Shown: piece by piece, positions 50,226-61,337 of the stretch
Position numbering within the stretch: the stretch's first letter is position 1
Layout: each line of letters opens with the position of its first letter
From: Maniola hyperantus
Lineage: Eukaryota; Arthropoda; Insecta; Lepidoptera; Nymphalidae
DNA length: 64,000 nucleotides
NCBI RefSeq assembly: GCF_902806685.2
Contig: NC_048539.1
Coordinates: forward strand, 322,501-386,500
Reading direction: 5' to 3'
Notes under the pieces: model-generated
What the model saw: the letters and a program-made list of their open reading frames with translations, nothing else
Databases searched by the model: none
Told to the model about the DNA's origin: nothing
Made by a program: the position numbers and the translations under genes

Positions 50226-50501
50226 TAAGCCCCTTAAACTACCGTACAAAAAATCACATCATTTTATTACTACAGGCCAAGACCCTAGTGTTAGTGTGCC
50301 GCGGTGCTCAGTGTGGACTCGGCTAATTGCGCAACCTACAAATCTAAATGAGTACCTTTTCAGGCGTATACGCGTCGCTGCATTACTGAGAACACGTGAC
50401 TGTGTTCAGACTCCAGCTAATTGGCTCGAAATTAACTGCTTTGTGACGTTACGCTTCCAATTAGTTTAACGGCAAAGTCCTACGGTCGTTATAGCGCGGA
50501 T

Positions 50502-50674
50502 CAGCCCCCCAATTGTGTAAGGATAACCATTTCATGGCTATCGCAATCGTCAAGAATTCTGCCCTTTGATTGGCTGTGAAAAAATGTAAACAGCGAATCA
50601 ACCAATCAAATGGCAGAATTTCTTGACGATTGCGATAGCCATGAAATGGTTATTCTTACACAATTGGGGGGCTG
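50502..50674. mobile_element. 173-bp fold-back element (CAGCCCCCC), copy 2
   Basis: It has the same length and structure as 2591-2763: CAGCCCCCCAATTGTGTAAG to TTACACAATTGGGGGGCTG, with the tctgccctttgattggctgt motif in both arms. The arms are nearly perfect complements. Confidence 0.88.
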
Positions 50675-50724
50675 AGGCTGAATGAATGAAAGGCTGGCTG
50701 AAAGGTTGAAGTGAGAGCAGAGCC

Positions 50725-50770
50725 CTGTTGCAACAATGCATTGAGCGAGCGTCAACCAATCAGAGGTGAT
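50725..50770. repeat. Fragment shared with 20518-20575
   Basis: gttgcaacaatgcattgagc and gagcgtcaaccaatcagagg. Confidence 0.45.
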
Positions 50771-50895
50771 TGTTACATTTCGGCTTTGTAGAGCATTGTC
50801 TCGGTCATTCATCCTATGTGACGTTTTGTCGGTCTCAACGACAGAGACAATGCTCTACAAAACTGCTACCTCGATCCAAAGATCGATGTACATTA
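50770..50895. mobile_element. Palindromic MITE M2, copy 3
   Basis: ggctttgtagagcattgtct and agacaatgctctacaaaact are the inner arms, followed by tccaaagatcgatgtaca. Confidence 0.7.
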
Positions 50896-51015
50896 TTTTC
50901 TGGTTTTCATATACCTACGTAAATGTCACATCTGTCTGCCTGTCACACCGCAGAATGTATTATAGTACTAGTCCCACTCAGTACGTGTTTGGCATTTCAA
51001 TTTGGTACCTATATT

Positions 51016-51093
51016 ACGCGACAGGTTGAGATGGCAATCGGGGAGGGAACGCCCCGCAAACCCGAACAGCCTCGGGACGGGACGCTAACGGGG
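51016..51093. mobile_element. MITE M1, left part
   Basis: ACGCGACAGGTTGAGATGGC then aatcggggagggaacgcccc. The right end is absent; the sequence passes into a Helitron 3' end. Confidence 0.6.
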
Positions 51094-51141
51094 TTTTCCA
51101 GACCTAAATCCACGCGGACGAAGTCGTGGGCATCAGCTAGT
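51094..51141 (+). mobile_element. Helitron HB 3' end
   Basis: CACGCGGACGAAGTCGTGGG and CATCAG-CTAG, followed by T. Confidence 0.65.
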
Positions 51142-51319
51142 TTTCTATACTTACTTCATATCAAAATCATAATAATGAAGAAGAATGTAAGAAGGTATAG
51201 ATTACTTAAGTAGGTATACCTAAATACCACGGCAAGTAACACAGCTTTTATAAAGCACAAAAAGTACCTAGTCAATTAATTTTAAAGTTAATTTTTTTTC
51301 ATTATAGGTTTTTGTACTT

Positions 51320-51727
51320 TTTAGGGTTCGGTACCTCAAAAGGAAAAACGGATCACGTTGTTGTTTGTCGGTCTGTCACGAAACCTACAGGGTACTTCCC
51401 GTTGTCATAGAATCATAAAATTTGGCAGTTAGATAGGTCTTATAGCAGACATTAGGGGAAAAATCTGAAAACCGTGAATTTGTGGTTACATCACACAAAT
51501 AAAAATTGTGGCCATGAACTAAAAATTAGTATTTTCAATTTTCAAAGTAAGATAACTATATTAAGTGGGGTATCATATGAAAGGTCTTCACCTGTGCATT
51601 CTAAAACAGATTTTTATTTATTTTTATTATGCATCATAGTTTTTGAATTATAGTGCAAAATGTCGAAAAAATATGTCTGTAGTACGGAACCCTCTTGCGC
51701 GAGCCTGACTCGCACTTGGCCGGTTTT
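51320..51727 (-). repeat. Repeat P, full copy
   Basis: TTTAGGGTTCGGTACCTCAA to gagcctgactcgcacttggc, then cggtttttt. Confidence 0.8.
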
Positions 51728-52016
51728 TTCTATTTTTCTTATGGTATTATTCAAATTAAGTTCGAAATGCGTTAAAAGATTGCATTTGACTTTACCGCGG
51801 TGAATAAACTCGCTTTATATACTTATAAAGGTGACGGAAAACGTGGTTTACGAGCGTGACTGTTGGTTACAGGAATAACATTCAACACGTTGATGCAATC
51901 ACTGCAGTAGTCAGCGTGCGTACGATTGGCTGACTCTCTACCATATTAAGAGGAGCTTATTCGTAGCGCGCTCCATATAAATGTACAAAGCTGTCATTTG
52001 AATGCTAACCAATCAA

Positions 52017-52078
52017 ACTCATAGATAGTTTTAAGATTTGTGTGTTGTTTCACGCAAATCTTAAAACTATCTATGAGT
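52017..52078. repeat. 28-bp near-perfect hairpin upstream of the PTB gene
   Basis: ACTCATAGATAGTTTTAAGA-TTTGTGTG pairs with CACGCAAA-TCTTAAAACTATCTATGAGT over 28 bp with one G-T wobble and a 6-base loop. It lies 204 bp before the PTB-gene exon. It could be a tiny snap-back insertion or a small hairpin RNA; nothing decides this. Confidence 0.8.
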
Positions 52079-52081
52079 GCC

Positions 52082-52185
52082 ACTTCACACTGGGCCAGCG
52101 TGGCGGATTATGGCCTAAGCCCTTGTCATTCTGAGAGGAGACTCGTGCTCAGTAGTGGACCGGTGATGGGTTGATCATGATGATG
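52082..52185 (+). mobile_element. SINE S1 tail
   Basis: cttcacactgggccagcgtg, gtcattctgagaggagactc and gatgggttgatcatgatgat. Confidence 0.65.
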
Positions 52186-52281
52186 ATGAATGATTAATAT
52201 GTTTTTATAACAAGAAAATAGTAAAATCGTACTATAGTGTAATAGTGGGCATCAGAATAACACACATGTTTTCGTCCGCAG

Positions 52282-52811
52282 GTTGCTGACAGCGGATAAG
52301 CGCCGCCACATCGCTCGGATTAAATCAAAGTCGGGATCAACTAGCAAGTGACCGGTGCGCCCGCGCAGCACCCGCCCGCGCCCGCGCAGCACCCGCCCGC
52401 GCCCGCGCCGCAACGCCATCCGCCACACGGCATACCTAGTCCGCGAGCCGCGAGACACGGACGCGCGGCACTCCAAGTGTTTCCAAACAAGTGTTGTGAC
52501 TTCCATACCATCATACCATACGCCATACTCTTTCCACCCAGTGATCCCAACCGAAATTGAACCCCTCGGTACAACAATTTCACTCACAAACCAACAATCA
52601 AGTGAGCGGCTGAGGCTACATTCCAAACCGGTGTCGTTCAAGTGTGTTACTACTGTGTGTGTGTTGTTACTTAGAAGTGACTGGTTTAGTGGTTTAGTGC
52701 AGCCCCGCGTTGCGAACTAGATAAATAAACAAATAAAGCTGTCCTACGCGAGACCATGATGTAAAGTCTCTCGAACTTAAAGCTCGTAAGTTTAAGTTTT
52801 TCAAAGTTAAA
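52282..52811 (+). promoter_or_regulatory. 5' UTR of the PTB-domain gene
   Basis: An acceptor-like TTTTCGTCCGCAG ends at 52281, after which the DNA becomes CpG- and GC-rich (two copies of a cgcgcagcacccgcc block at about 52360-52405). An in-frame TAA at 52734 precedes the ATG with no intervening in-frame ATG, so translation starts at 52812. Long ORFs through the GC-rich part on either strand are compositional. Confidence 0.5.
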
Positions 52812-53538
52812 ATGGCTCGCGGTGCGCTAAGTGAAAATGAACGCCATTGCTTCGATGCGAACGCGAAAAGCCAAGAGCGACTACAGGAAACGGAAGCTAA
52901 TAAAACTAATGGACTGAGAGTTCGCTTTCTTGACGAGGAAGGAAAGACGGAAAGAACCGTCAGCACCGACGTAGTCGACTGCGCTGTTTCCAGAGTCAAA
53001 AAAATTCACATTCTAAAGAACAGAAGCTCTAGTGAAACTAGCATTCTTTTACGAAACCCGTCCCTCATTAAAAGGCGTTTGAGTTCGGAACGCCGGTACA
53101 GCGATGGACACACCGATTCCCTAAACAACAATTCCCTCAGCGAGAATCTCAATGGAAAACATAACGATTCCGGAAGTTCGAACAAGACTGAGCAAGGAAC
53201 GGACCAAACCAAAGACAGCCCGAGCTTTAAAAAGAATTGTAATGTCTACAGCGTGAACCAAGCGAAGACGTTGACGCCAGAACGGAAGAGATCACACCAG
53301 TTGACGATTCCAAGATTGATTGCGCACAAAGAACACGATCAAATCAAATCTTTTCTACCGGCAGAGGTCTGTTTGGCTGATAGTGCTTCTGGGAAGGACT
53401 TCACCGCTCGTGCGATTGGGAGGCTCTCCCGGGGCTTGGGCCGCCTGCTGCGACGCACCAACAGTGTCCGGATCAGCGAACCTGATCCCATGTACAAAGT
53501 GGCGTATCTAGGCAACGTCCTCACCGGCTGGGCCAGAG
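52812..53538 (+). CDS. FAM43-like PTB/PID-domain protein, first coding exon (partial gene)
   Basis: 242 codons plus one base. Residues 1-200 are hydrophilic, Ser/Lys/Asn-rich and probably disordered (SSSETSILLRNPSLIKRRLS, NNNSLSENLNGKHNDSGSSN). A basic stretch follows (IGRLSRGLGRLLRRTNS), then EPDPMYKVAYLGNVLTGWAR (residues 223-242), which is the first strand of a PTB/PID domain. The nearest family I recall is FAM43 (human: EDPTYTVLYLGNATTIQARG). PTB adaptors bind NPxY-type tails; FAM43 function is poorly known. The exon ends at AG|GTGAGT (53539), a conserved position for a split inside the first PTB strand. Reading on to 53684 goes through the donor and is not real. The remaining PTB exon(s) were not found before 64000. 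Confidence 0.78.
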
Positions 53539-54857
53539 GTGAGTGCTTTATTATATTAAGAAATAGAGTAAGATTATTCAGGTACATTGGTTTCGATTCT
53601 GTGGTAGATAGAGAGAGAGTAACATTATTCGACACCAGCTCAGTGGTATACTCCTCATACTTTTTCATAAGAGCCACTATTTAGCTTAGATGGAATAGGT
53701 AGATATTTTTGAATGTGAATATGTTTTTGTCAACAGACTAAAGTTTGACGAACTGGAGAAACGTACATTCTTAACGATTTTATAAACGGTCCAATTCCCA
53801 TACACTTTAAAATTATCCTATGTACCTATATAGATCGAAATATTTCCTCCACTAACCATCTATGTAATAAATTGCAATTGTTAACTTTTGAAGATGTATA
53901 GCCGAAATTAGTCTGTGATCTGTCGATAAGTTGCTTAACAACGGTCTTGTCAAAAAGACCAACAAATTATTGACAAATAACAACGATGCCAATTAACTCT
54001 TCGAAAGATTACCAATAGATTAATTATTATTAATTTTGGTCATTAGAGTTCATTGCAGCATTCCAGATACAAATTATATTTAACTATCCAAACATTAAAA
54101 TACAAAGAGTAGGTAATACCACAGTTCTACAAGGCTGTGGTTATACCTTTCAGTTATTTGCATTCTGAATAATTTTTGATTAAACTAAAGACCTAATAAC
54201 AAGTTTGCTAAGTTATTACAAAGTTCTAATTAACTGGCATTCAAAGATTGATGATGTTGTCAAATCAAATATAAACAAGTACGGAAACCGAACTAAATTC
54301 ATAATGTCGTTATTGAATTTACAAAACTTAGGTAATCATTTCTGCGGGCACTCAAATTGAATGAAAGCTCCATAATAATTTTAATAAATAATGTTCACAG
54401 CATTTATTTACTAAACACAAAAAGAATGTTTTATTGTGATTTATGACACTATGCGATATCGATGAACTGTACAGTTGAAAATCAGACAAATCTTGAAATA
54501 AGATAAGGATAAAAGGAGGAAGCGTACTAAAATAAAGAATGACCTGAGTTGAATGGAATGCAACTCATAATCATTATAATTTAGGTACAAAGATAGAATT
54601 GAAACATATTTTCGTAACATCAACTAAATAATTAATTAGTGTTACAAAAAAATGTGTCAATAATTATATTGACACATAATTATCTATTCTATAGTAGGAG
54701 TTACCTATAAAACGTTTCAAAACGAGTGACCCTAAGCAAGGTCACCTGTTAGTTGTTAACTTTTCATTACCACTTTATCATTGAATGAATTGCATTGAGA
54801 GTCACGTTTTCATAAAAACCTATCAGAATTTTATTGTATTAAATTTTTTTTAAAAGA
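53539..54857 (+). other. Intron of the PTB gene, largely unique
   Basis: It begins GTGAGT. It is AT-rich with few recognisable repeats, unlike the rest of the window. No coding signal was seen. Confidence 0.5.
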
Positions 54858-55010
54858 ATATTAGCCATGTTAAATGACTAATATTCCCCTTTCCTCTCCA
54901 ACTAAGCGTCAGGCTTGTGCTAGGAGTAGGTACGATAATAGTGCAACAGGCGGGGTTTGAACCGTCGACCTTTCGGTTTTCAGTCCACTCCTTTACCGGT
55001 TGATGCACAA
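54858..55010 (-). mobile_element. SINE S3
   Basis: tgctaggagtaggtacgata, ggcggggtttgaaccgtcga and ctccttta-ccggttgatgc, the reverse of 38844-39015. The head end is slightly altered. Confidence 0.75.
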
Positions 55011-55079
55011 ATGTTTTTATACATTCGTGTGTGACTGTAAATTGCTTTACAATACGGTATTCTAGCGGATATATTTTTA

Positions 55080-55400
55080 AAGGAAATGCTCAGGAACTCC
55101 TCAATTTTGTTCCTCCTTCACTACTACCACAGAACAGTGAAAAATCGCTTCACACCCGAGCACAGGCTCCTTCTCTATAAAGCGCAAGTCCGCCCACATA
55201 TGGAGTACTGCACTCACCTTTGGGCCGGATCACCCCAGTACCAACTCCTTCCATTTGATCGGATCCAAAGGCGGGCTGTTTGTCTTGTGGACGATCCCAA
55301 ACTAACCGGCTCGTTGGAAGGCTTGGAGAACCGCAGAGACGTAAACTCTCTTTGCGTGTTCTATTGCCTCTATAATGGGGAGTAAATGAGGACTTCTTCA
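55080..55400 (+). mobile_element. CR1-like LINE RT C-terminal fragment
   Basis: The open frame reads RFTPEHRLLLYKAQVRPHME, YCTHLWAGSPQYQLLPFDRI, QRRAVCLVDDPKLTGSLEGL then NRRDVNSLCVFYCLYNGE. This is the connection between RT thumb and C-terminus in CR1/L2-type LINEs and joins the domain seen at 866-1312. It is truncated at both ends. Confidence 0.8.
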
Positions 55401-55419
55401 CTTCTATCACGTGTTTAAA

Positions 55420-56159
55420 ATTTGCTCCTCCTTTTATAAATCGGTTAATATGGCTGAAGTCTGGCTAGCCTGACTAACCCCATTGACTCAGTGATTCAAT
55501 GCTAACTGTGCCACGATTAAATAGTAGAGCATTAATATAGCCGTATTTAATGAAGACTCGTGCGGCAAATACGATAACTTCGAGAAGATGATTGCAAATA
55601 GTGAAAAAAACTTACGTAACTGATTAATTTTTTATTCAATTCTTTATGAATACTAAAGCCTAATTTACACGTATTAAGTTGTCAAGTGGTTAACTAAATT
55701 TTAACTTAATTTTAAGTAAGCGTTTTCACGTATCCAGACAAGTAATTTAGTAAAACTCTCTAGTTCATTCCGAGATTAATAGCGAAGTGCGTGAAATAAT
55801 AAACTCTGTAATTCTTTACGTGCTCAGCGAAGTCACAGAAGAAATTAAAATAAAATAAAAATTTAAAATTTACCTTTAAAAGTTTTATCCTACTGTAGTC
55901 ACCGGCGGGGTTGCGCGGGGTGAGGAGCGCGCGGCTACTTAACCGAAAAATAAACAAAATTCTATTCTACTTGTTTTCTATGCCCACTAAATTTTAACTT
56001 GCAACTTATTACTAAATTCACTGTTTACCTACATGCATTATGTAACTTAAAATTAAGTTAGTAATAATTTGTTGATTTTCTTGATTTACGAGAGTTACTT
56101 GCAAGACAAATGATTGAACCCAAGGTTGAAAAAAACTTTTAAGTATTACCTACAACATT
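55420..56159. other. AT-rich stretch, nothing recognised
   Basis: A short GC patch at 55905-55930 (ggcggggttgcgcggggtga) is not part of any gene I can support. Confidence 0.35.
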
Positions 56160-56547
56160 CAAAAAAACCGGCCAGGTGCGCTCAGAGGGTTCCGTAATAC
56201 AATCGTATTTACATAAAAATAAATAAAAATCTGGTTTAGAATGCACAGGTGAAGACCTTTCATTTCATACCCCACTTGATATAGTTATCTTACTTCGAGA
56301 ATTGAAAATACTAATTATTAGTTCATGACCACAATTTAATTTTTTTTGTGTGAAGTAACCACAAATTCACGTTTTTCAGACTTGTCCCCGAATGTCTGCT
56401 ACAAGACCCACCTATCTGCCAAATTTCATGATTTTAGGTCAACGGGAAGTACCCTGTAGGTTTCTTGACAGATCGGCAGACAGACAGACAACAAAGTGGT
56501 CCTATAAGGGTTCCGTTTTTCCTTTTGAGGTCTGGAACCCTAAAAAA
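56160..56547 (+). repeat. Repeat P, full copy
   Basis: AAAAAAACCGGCCAGGTGCG to cttttgaggtctggaaccct. Confidence 0.75.
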
Positions 56548-56747
56548 TAACCTACGACGACTTTTTAATTAAGTAGGTAAGTACTATAAAAACTTTAAGG
56601 GCAAATACCAACAGAAACTGGTTTATCGTTTTATATGTGCAATCGGATTTTAACTTTAACTTGGTAAGTATGTACTAATTAAAGTTTTTTTTCTTTTAAA
56701 AATGTAAATAAATCTATGGACACACTATACTTACGCTACGAAGTACG

Positions 56748-56904
56748 CAGTGGCGTGCACAGGGTTTGAAGCCAGGGTAGGCATTTGTTAGGTAGGACTG
56801 AACTTGTTTACTGGCAGGTCATAATGTGCATGTGAAAAATATGCATTGAGCTATTACAACTGGGGTAAGCAGTGTATTTATGCTTCTCTGACCTGCACGC
56901 CATG
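56748..56904. mobile_element. CAGTGGCGTGCA hAT-type MITE, decayed copy 3
   Basis: The left CAGTGGCGTGCAC is intact and the right reads GCACGCCATGTG. Interior blocks (ccagggtaggcatt, ggtaagcagtgtatttatgc, acctgcacgcca) match 48971-49116 inverted. No duplication remains. Confidence 0.7.
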
Positions 56905-56979
56905 TGAATGTGTGATAGTGAAACGCCATGACAATGCCGCGCGTAATAATGTACGTATATTTTGATTTCTTATAGCTAT

Positions 56980-57420
56980 TTTTAGGGTTCCGTACCTCAA
57001 AAGGAAAAACGGAACCCTTATTGGATCACTTTGTTGTCTGTCTGTCTGTCGGTCTGTCAAGAAACCTTCAGGATATATCCCGTTGACTTAGAATCATGAA
57101 ATTTGGCAGGTAGGTACTTAGGTAGGTCTTATAGCAGACCTAAGGGGAAAAATCTGAAAACCGTGAATTTAGGGTTTCAACACACAAAAAAAATTAAATT
57201 GTGGTCACGAACTAATAATTAGTATTTTCAATTTTCGAAGTAAGATAACTATATCAAGTGGGGTATCATTATGAAAGGTCTTCACCTGTGCATTCTAAAA
57301 CAGATTTTTATTTATTTTTATGCATACCTAATAGTTTTTGATTTATCGTTTAAAATGTCGAAAAAATACGACTGTATTACGGAACCCTCGCCTCGCACTC
57401 AGCTGGTGTTTTTATGCACA
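56980..57420 (-). repeat. Repeat P, full copy
   Basis: TTTAGGGTTCCGTACCTCAA to ttacggaaccctcgcctcgc. With 56160-56547 it forms a large inverted pair about 430 bp apart. Confidence 0.78.
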
Positions 57421-57904
57421 TTTTGGGAAACACGATTTAAATTTTTTATACTTCATAAACATGTATATATATAACATAAAGTATCGAATTCTGTCTAAGC
57501 AGATTTTTTATGGTAATTAAAACTTAGTGGTGTATCACGTAGGTATAATATATAATAATAAAATAATATGTAAGAAAAGGATGTGAGCATGATTGGTTTC
57601 TCTGCGGATATTAAATAATTAGTGATTTCTTAGAAGCTCTTGAAATTGATTAACTAAAATAATCGAGTTCTAATCTTAGCCGAATAATAATTTATCGTAA
57701 ATTTGGTGAAACCTTCGCGCAAAGAGAGGGCTCTCGACTCGCAGTAAAGGCCGGTGTGCGTAACTAGTTCAAGGTGTATTTGTTAAACCAACAATTTACA
57801 TGATTTTAATGAAATTTGTTCAATTCTCTTTGATAGTCGAATTCTCTTCATATGCCCAACACATCGCTTGCTCACTAACCTCTCAGAATGAAAAGGGTTT
57901 GGCT

Positions 57905-58155
57905 AATTCTAAATTTCTGGTCTGGTCTGGTGGGCGGCTTCGGCCGTGGCTAGTTACCACCCTACCAGCAAGCCGTGCCGCTAACAGATTTAGCGTTCAG
58001 GTACGTTAGTACTATTACATATTCTGTGGTTCAGGTACGATGTCGTGTAAAATAAAAAGGGGGTATGGGTTTAAAAATTGTTGACCAGGTTAGCCCGCTC
58101 CCATCTTGGACTGCATCATCACTTACCACCAGGTGAGATTGTCGTCAAGGACTAA
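57905..58155 (+). mobile_element. SINE S2, 5' truncated
   Basis: attctaaatttctggtctgg, cggcttcggccgtggctagt and ccaccaggtgagattgtcgt, with a small duplicated patch at 58005-58040. Confidence 0.7.
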
Positions 58156-58505
58156 AGGTACGGACAGACGTGCTCATTACTAGCACGAAAGCATGCTTTT
58201 ATTGAGCAAGTGCTCATTAGTAGCACGTGTGTCATGTAATGAGCATGCTTATTTCGAGCATGCTCAAAAATCAACCGACGTTTGATTTTCGAGCATGCTA
58301 CCTGAGGCGCGGGTAGAAGGGGGCGTGCTCCGAGCGCGTCTGAACAGGGTTTGCTTATTAGCATGTACTCAGTACAACATACAACATATAACTCTACAGT
58401 TTATTTAAGCATGCTTATTGCTGGCAAATGTGAACAGTTGCATGAGCATGCTAACATTAAGCTAGCATAAAAGCACGCTTTTTTTGAGCACGTCTGTCCG
58501 TACCT
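58156..58505. mobile_element. 350-bp fold-back MITE with TAA TSD, GAGCATGCTC-rich
   Basis: AGGTACGGACAGACGTGCTC and GAGCACGTCTGTCCGTACCT are exact 20-bp complements. TAA is duplicated at 58153-58155 and 58506-58508. The interior repeats agcatgct/gagcatgctc at least ten times. It fits a PIF/Harbinger-type MITE. Confidence 0.9.
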
Positions 58506-58750
58506 TAACTAAACTAGATAACGATACGATAACGATCTCCTAATGATTTGCAGAATATAGAAAACTGTTCATAGAACAATATACCTAATCCAAATATGGA
58601 AATTCAAACTTGTAATAATTATTAACAGATACAGTTTTTGTTTCAGTGCTAAAAACTTTGGATAACAAATTATTCGTAGGCTAACAAAGTTGTTGTTATT
58701 AAAATTACATTATAACTTTCGCATTGGAGCGACATGTTCTACATAAATGG

Positions 58751-59187
58751 CATAAAGACAAAAACCGGCCAAGTGCGATTCAGGCTCGCGCAACGAGGGT
58801 TCCGTACAACAGTCGTATTTTTTCGACATTTTGCACGATAATTCAAAAACTATGTTGCATAAAAATAAATAAAAATCTGTTTTAGAATGCACATGTGAAG
58901 ACCTTTCATATGGTACCCCATTAGGTATAGTTATCTAACTTTGAAAATACATAATATTTGTTCATGACCACAATTTTTTTTTATGTGATGTAACTACAAA
59001 TTCATGTTTTTCAGATTTTTCCCCGAATGTCAGCTATAAGCCCCTACCTACCTGCCTTTCATGATTCTAGGTCAACGGGAAGTACCTACCCTGGAGGTTT
59101 CTTGACAGACCGACAGACAGACAGACAGACAACAAAGTGATCCTATAAGGGTTCCGTTTTTCCTTTTGAGGTACGGAACCCTAAAAA
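58751..59187 (+). repeat. Repeat P, full copy
   Basis: CAAAAACCGGCCAAGTGCGA to cttttgaggtacggaaccct, with (GACA)n at 59105-59130. Confidence 0.8.
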
Positions 59188-59189
59188 AT

Positions 59190-59725
59190 CGATCGGCGCG
59201 GCGGTGTGTGCACTTAAACGTTAACTTTCATTTCGCCGACAGACCATGTCACGGTTGACCATTATGTACCTACCTTTAGTTTAATCTTAACTTTTATCTT
59301 CTTTACATTTATTCTTTAGATGACTGATGAGTTGTATTATGTTATAAAGTTCAGTTAAATTAGATCTTTGTTCTCTTTTATGTTCAAACATTTCAGTAAC
59401 ATTTATTTTCACTTCATCACCATATAATCAACCGATAGACGTCCACATCTGGACATACTCGAACTTTTAATTAAACAACACGTTTTCACATTAGCTAATG
59501 TCAAATCGTAAAATAATGATATGTACCATATTATATGTGGTTCAGTTGTGTCATGTGAATGAGTCAATGAACCAGTTCCCGCTTCACTATTTTAATTTGA
59601 GCTTACACAGGCAGAGTAAAAAGGGAGCATTATAAAACTAGTAAATAAATAACTAAACTAAAATAAGTACCTATTTAATTAGTACACCCCTTCCCCGCTT
59701 TCTTTAATTTCTATAATATCCTTTA
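59190..59725. other. AT-rich stretch, nothing recognised
   Basis: The first 80 bp (gatcggcgcggcggtgtgtg) are GC-richer. No gene could be supported. Confidence 0.35.
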
Positions 59726-59729
59726 CCCT

Positions 59730-59870
59730 AAGGTTGCCTGGAAGAGATCGCTATTTTAGCGATAAGGCCGTATTGTACAATGCACATGCTATCCTTGTTA
59801 TGTTTCTATTGTTTTGGTTTTGGTGTACAATAAAGCATATTTTACTTTACTTTTACTTTAATTTACGTAG
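59730..59870 (+). mobile_element. LINE 3' UTR
   Basis: aaggttgcctggaagagatc, gctattttagcgataaggcc and gtgtacaataaagcatattt with a (TTTAC)n end. A common lepidopteran LINE tail. Confidence 0.6.
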
Positions 59871-59913
59871 TAAGATACGATTTTCGATTTTGATTTTGAC
59901 CAATTACGTTATC

Positions 59914-60094
59914 TAGATCTATCAACGCACAGCTCAAACTACTGCACGCATCGAGCTGAAATTTGGTATGCAGATAGCTGTTATGACGTAGGCATCCGCT
60001 AAGAAAGGATTTTCGAAAATTCAACCCCTAAGGGCGTGAAATAGAGGTTTGAAATTTGTCTAGTCCACGCGGACGAAGTCGCGAGCATAAGCTG
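59914..60094 (+). mobile_element. Helitron HA, 5' truncated
   Basis: atctatcaacgcacagctca, ttatgacgtaggcatccgct and CACGCGGACGAAGTCGCGAG-CATAAGCTGG. Confidence 0.7.
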
Positions 60095-60118
60095 GTTAAT
60101 TATAATATTTTATACCCA

Positions 60119-60230
60119 TATTATTATAAATGGGAAAGTGTTTGTTTTTTGGTTTGTCCTTCAATCACGTTGCAACGGAGCAACTGATCGACGTGATTTT
60201 TTGCATGGGTATGGTTAAAGACCTATAATA
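60119..60230 (+). mobile_element. Helitron HB, 5' part
   Basis: gtttgtccttcaatcacgtt, cgacgtgattttttgcatgg and gtatggttaaagacctata. Confidence 0.6.
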
Positions 60231-60340
60231 GAAGAGATAGCTTCTCGGAAATCGAGTTGGTTCGTTATCGGCTGATGCAGGTCACTTGGAGAGGGTCAAG
60301 TAGGCCGAGATAGTGAAAGTCAGCTCTCAGCACAGTGTAA

Positions 60341-60785
60341 GGCAGCGGTCCGACCGCCGGCGAGTAAACGACTAACTATCGGCGATTTTCTCTCTCAAGA
60401 AACGCACAATAAATATACATTTCGTGTAAACGAAAGAGATGCTTAAATCAAAAGTTGCTCTCTGCCTGTTCACACTGCATGCCGGCGACGACTCGCTTTA
60501 CTAGTTTTGTCGCTGAGCGACGAGCTGTCGAAAATAAACTCGCTTAGCGATATTCGTTCAGTGATGCTCGCTCGCTTGAACACGTGTAACGTGCGTGCAG
60601 GTTTGCACAGGACTGAGCGACCGCGGGCGAATGGCGCGAGTAATCGCTCGCCGCACTTGCACACTCGCTTATAGGCCGGCGACAAAACTATCGAAACTAC
60701 ACACTCGCTTCCCGCTGATCGCCAACTCGTTTCAATTTCTAGTTGTAATCGTTTCTCGTTCGTCGTCAGCGATCGGACCACTGCC
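60341..60785. mobile_element. GC-rich fold-back element (GGCAGCGGTCCGACCGC)
   Basis: GGCAGCGGTCCGACCGCCGG at the left and CGTCAGCGATCGGACCACTG-CC at the right are imperfect inverted repeats. The interior repeats cgctcgc and cactcgctt motifs in both directions. ORFs of 99-116 codons on both strands are compositional. Confidence 0.6.
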
Positions 60786-60899
60786 TTATCCTGATGATTG
60801 CAAACAAACTGCGCACTCACGCTCGCGAGAGATGACGGCTACAGATAAACTCGTAAATCATCGAAAGTTAAACCAGCTTTGTTTACAATGCTAATAATT

Positions 60900-61335
60900 T
60901 ATGGACTTGTTTGTTGGTTGAATAGAAGCAGGCGTTACTTTGCGGAATTCCATGCAACTACGGGTGAAATCTATAGAGCGTACTTTGACTTTGCTCTGAC
61001 TTAAGCTTCAGTTAAAACGAGACAGATTTATGTCAGTTATACAACGCTGTCTCGCTTTAACAGTGTAACTATAGGTTTCAGCTTAGGAACTACAAGACAA
61101 GCTTCATCACTATCATCATCATCAACCGATAGAAAAAGAAATCTGGAGAAAAATCAATTGTCAAGCGAGCAACCATCAAAATAAAGATCGTGATTAATCT
61201 TCCAAGAATAGAAATGCAACAAAAGAAGAATAGAATAGAATAGAATTGTCTTACCAAATTGTATCCAAATACCTAATGTAAAGCCCTTTTGCTTAAAAAC
61301 TCGTGATACAAAGTAGGCAAAGTTCACTTGATGGA
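60900..61335. other. Unrecognised stretch
   Basis: Mixed composition. An inverted pair (cttcagttaaaacgagac, then gtctcgctttaacagtg) lies at about 61005-61065. Confidence 0.35.
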
Positions 61336-61337
61336 TC

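Noticed and set aside
52252..52720. Long ORFs of 70-129 codons on both strands in the GC-rich 5' UTR
   Set aside because: Low-complexity Pro/Arg/Gly composition, open on both strands, and an in-frame stop separates them from the real start.
53539..53684. Extension of the PTB protein to a 290-residue product
   Set aside because: The frame passes through a consensus GTGAGT donor at exactly the point where PTB homology stops.
60470..60894. Possible GC-rich gene with 116-codon minus ORF
   Set aside because: No recognisable domain, and the ends are inverted repeats; better explained as a fold-back element.
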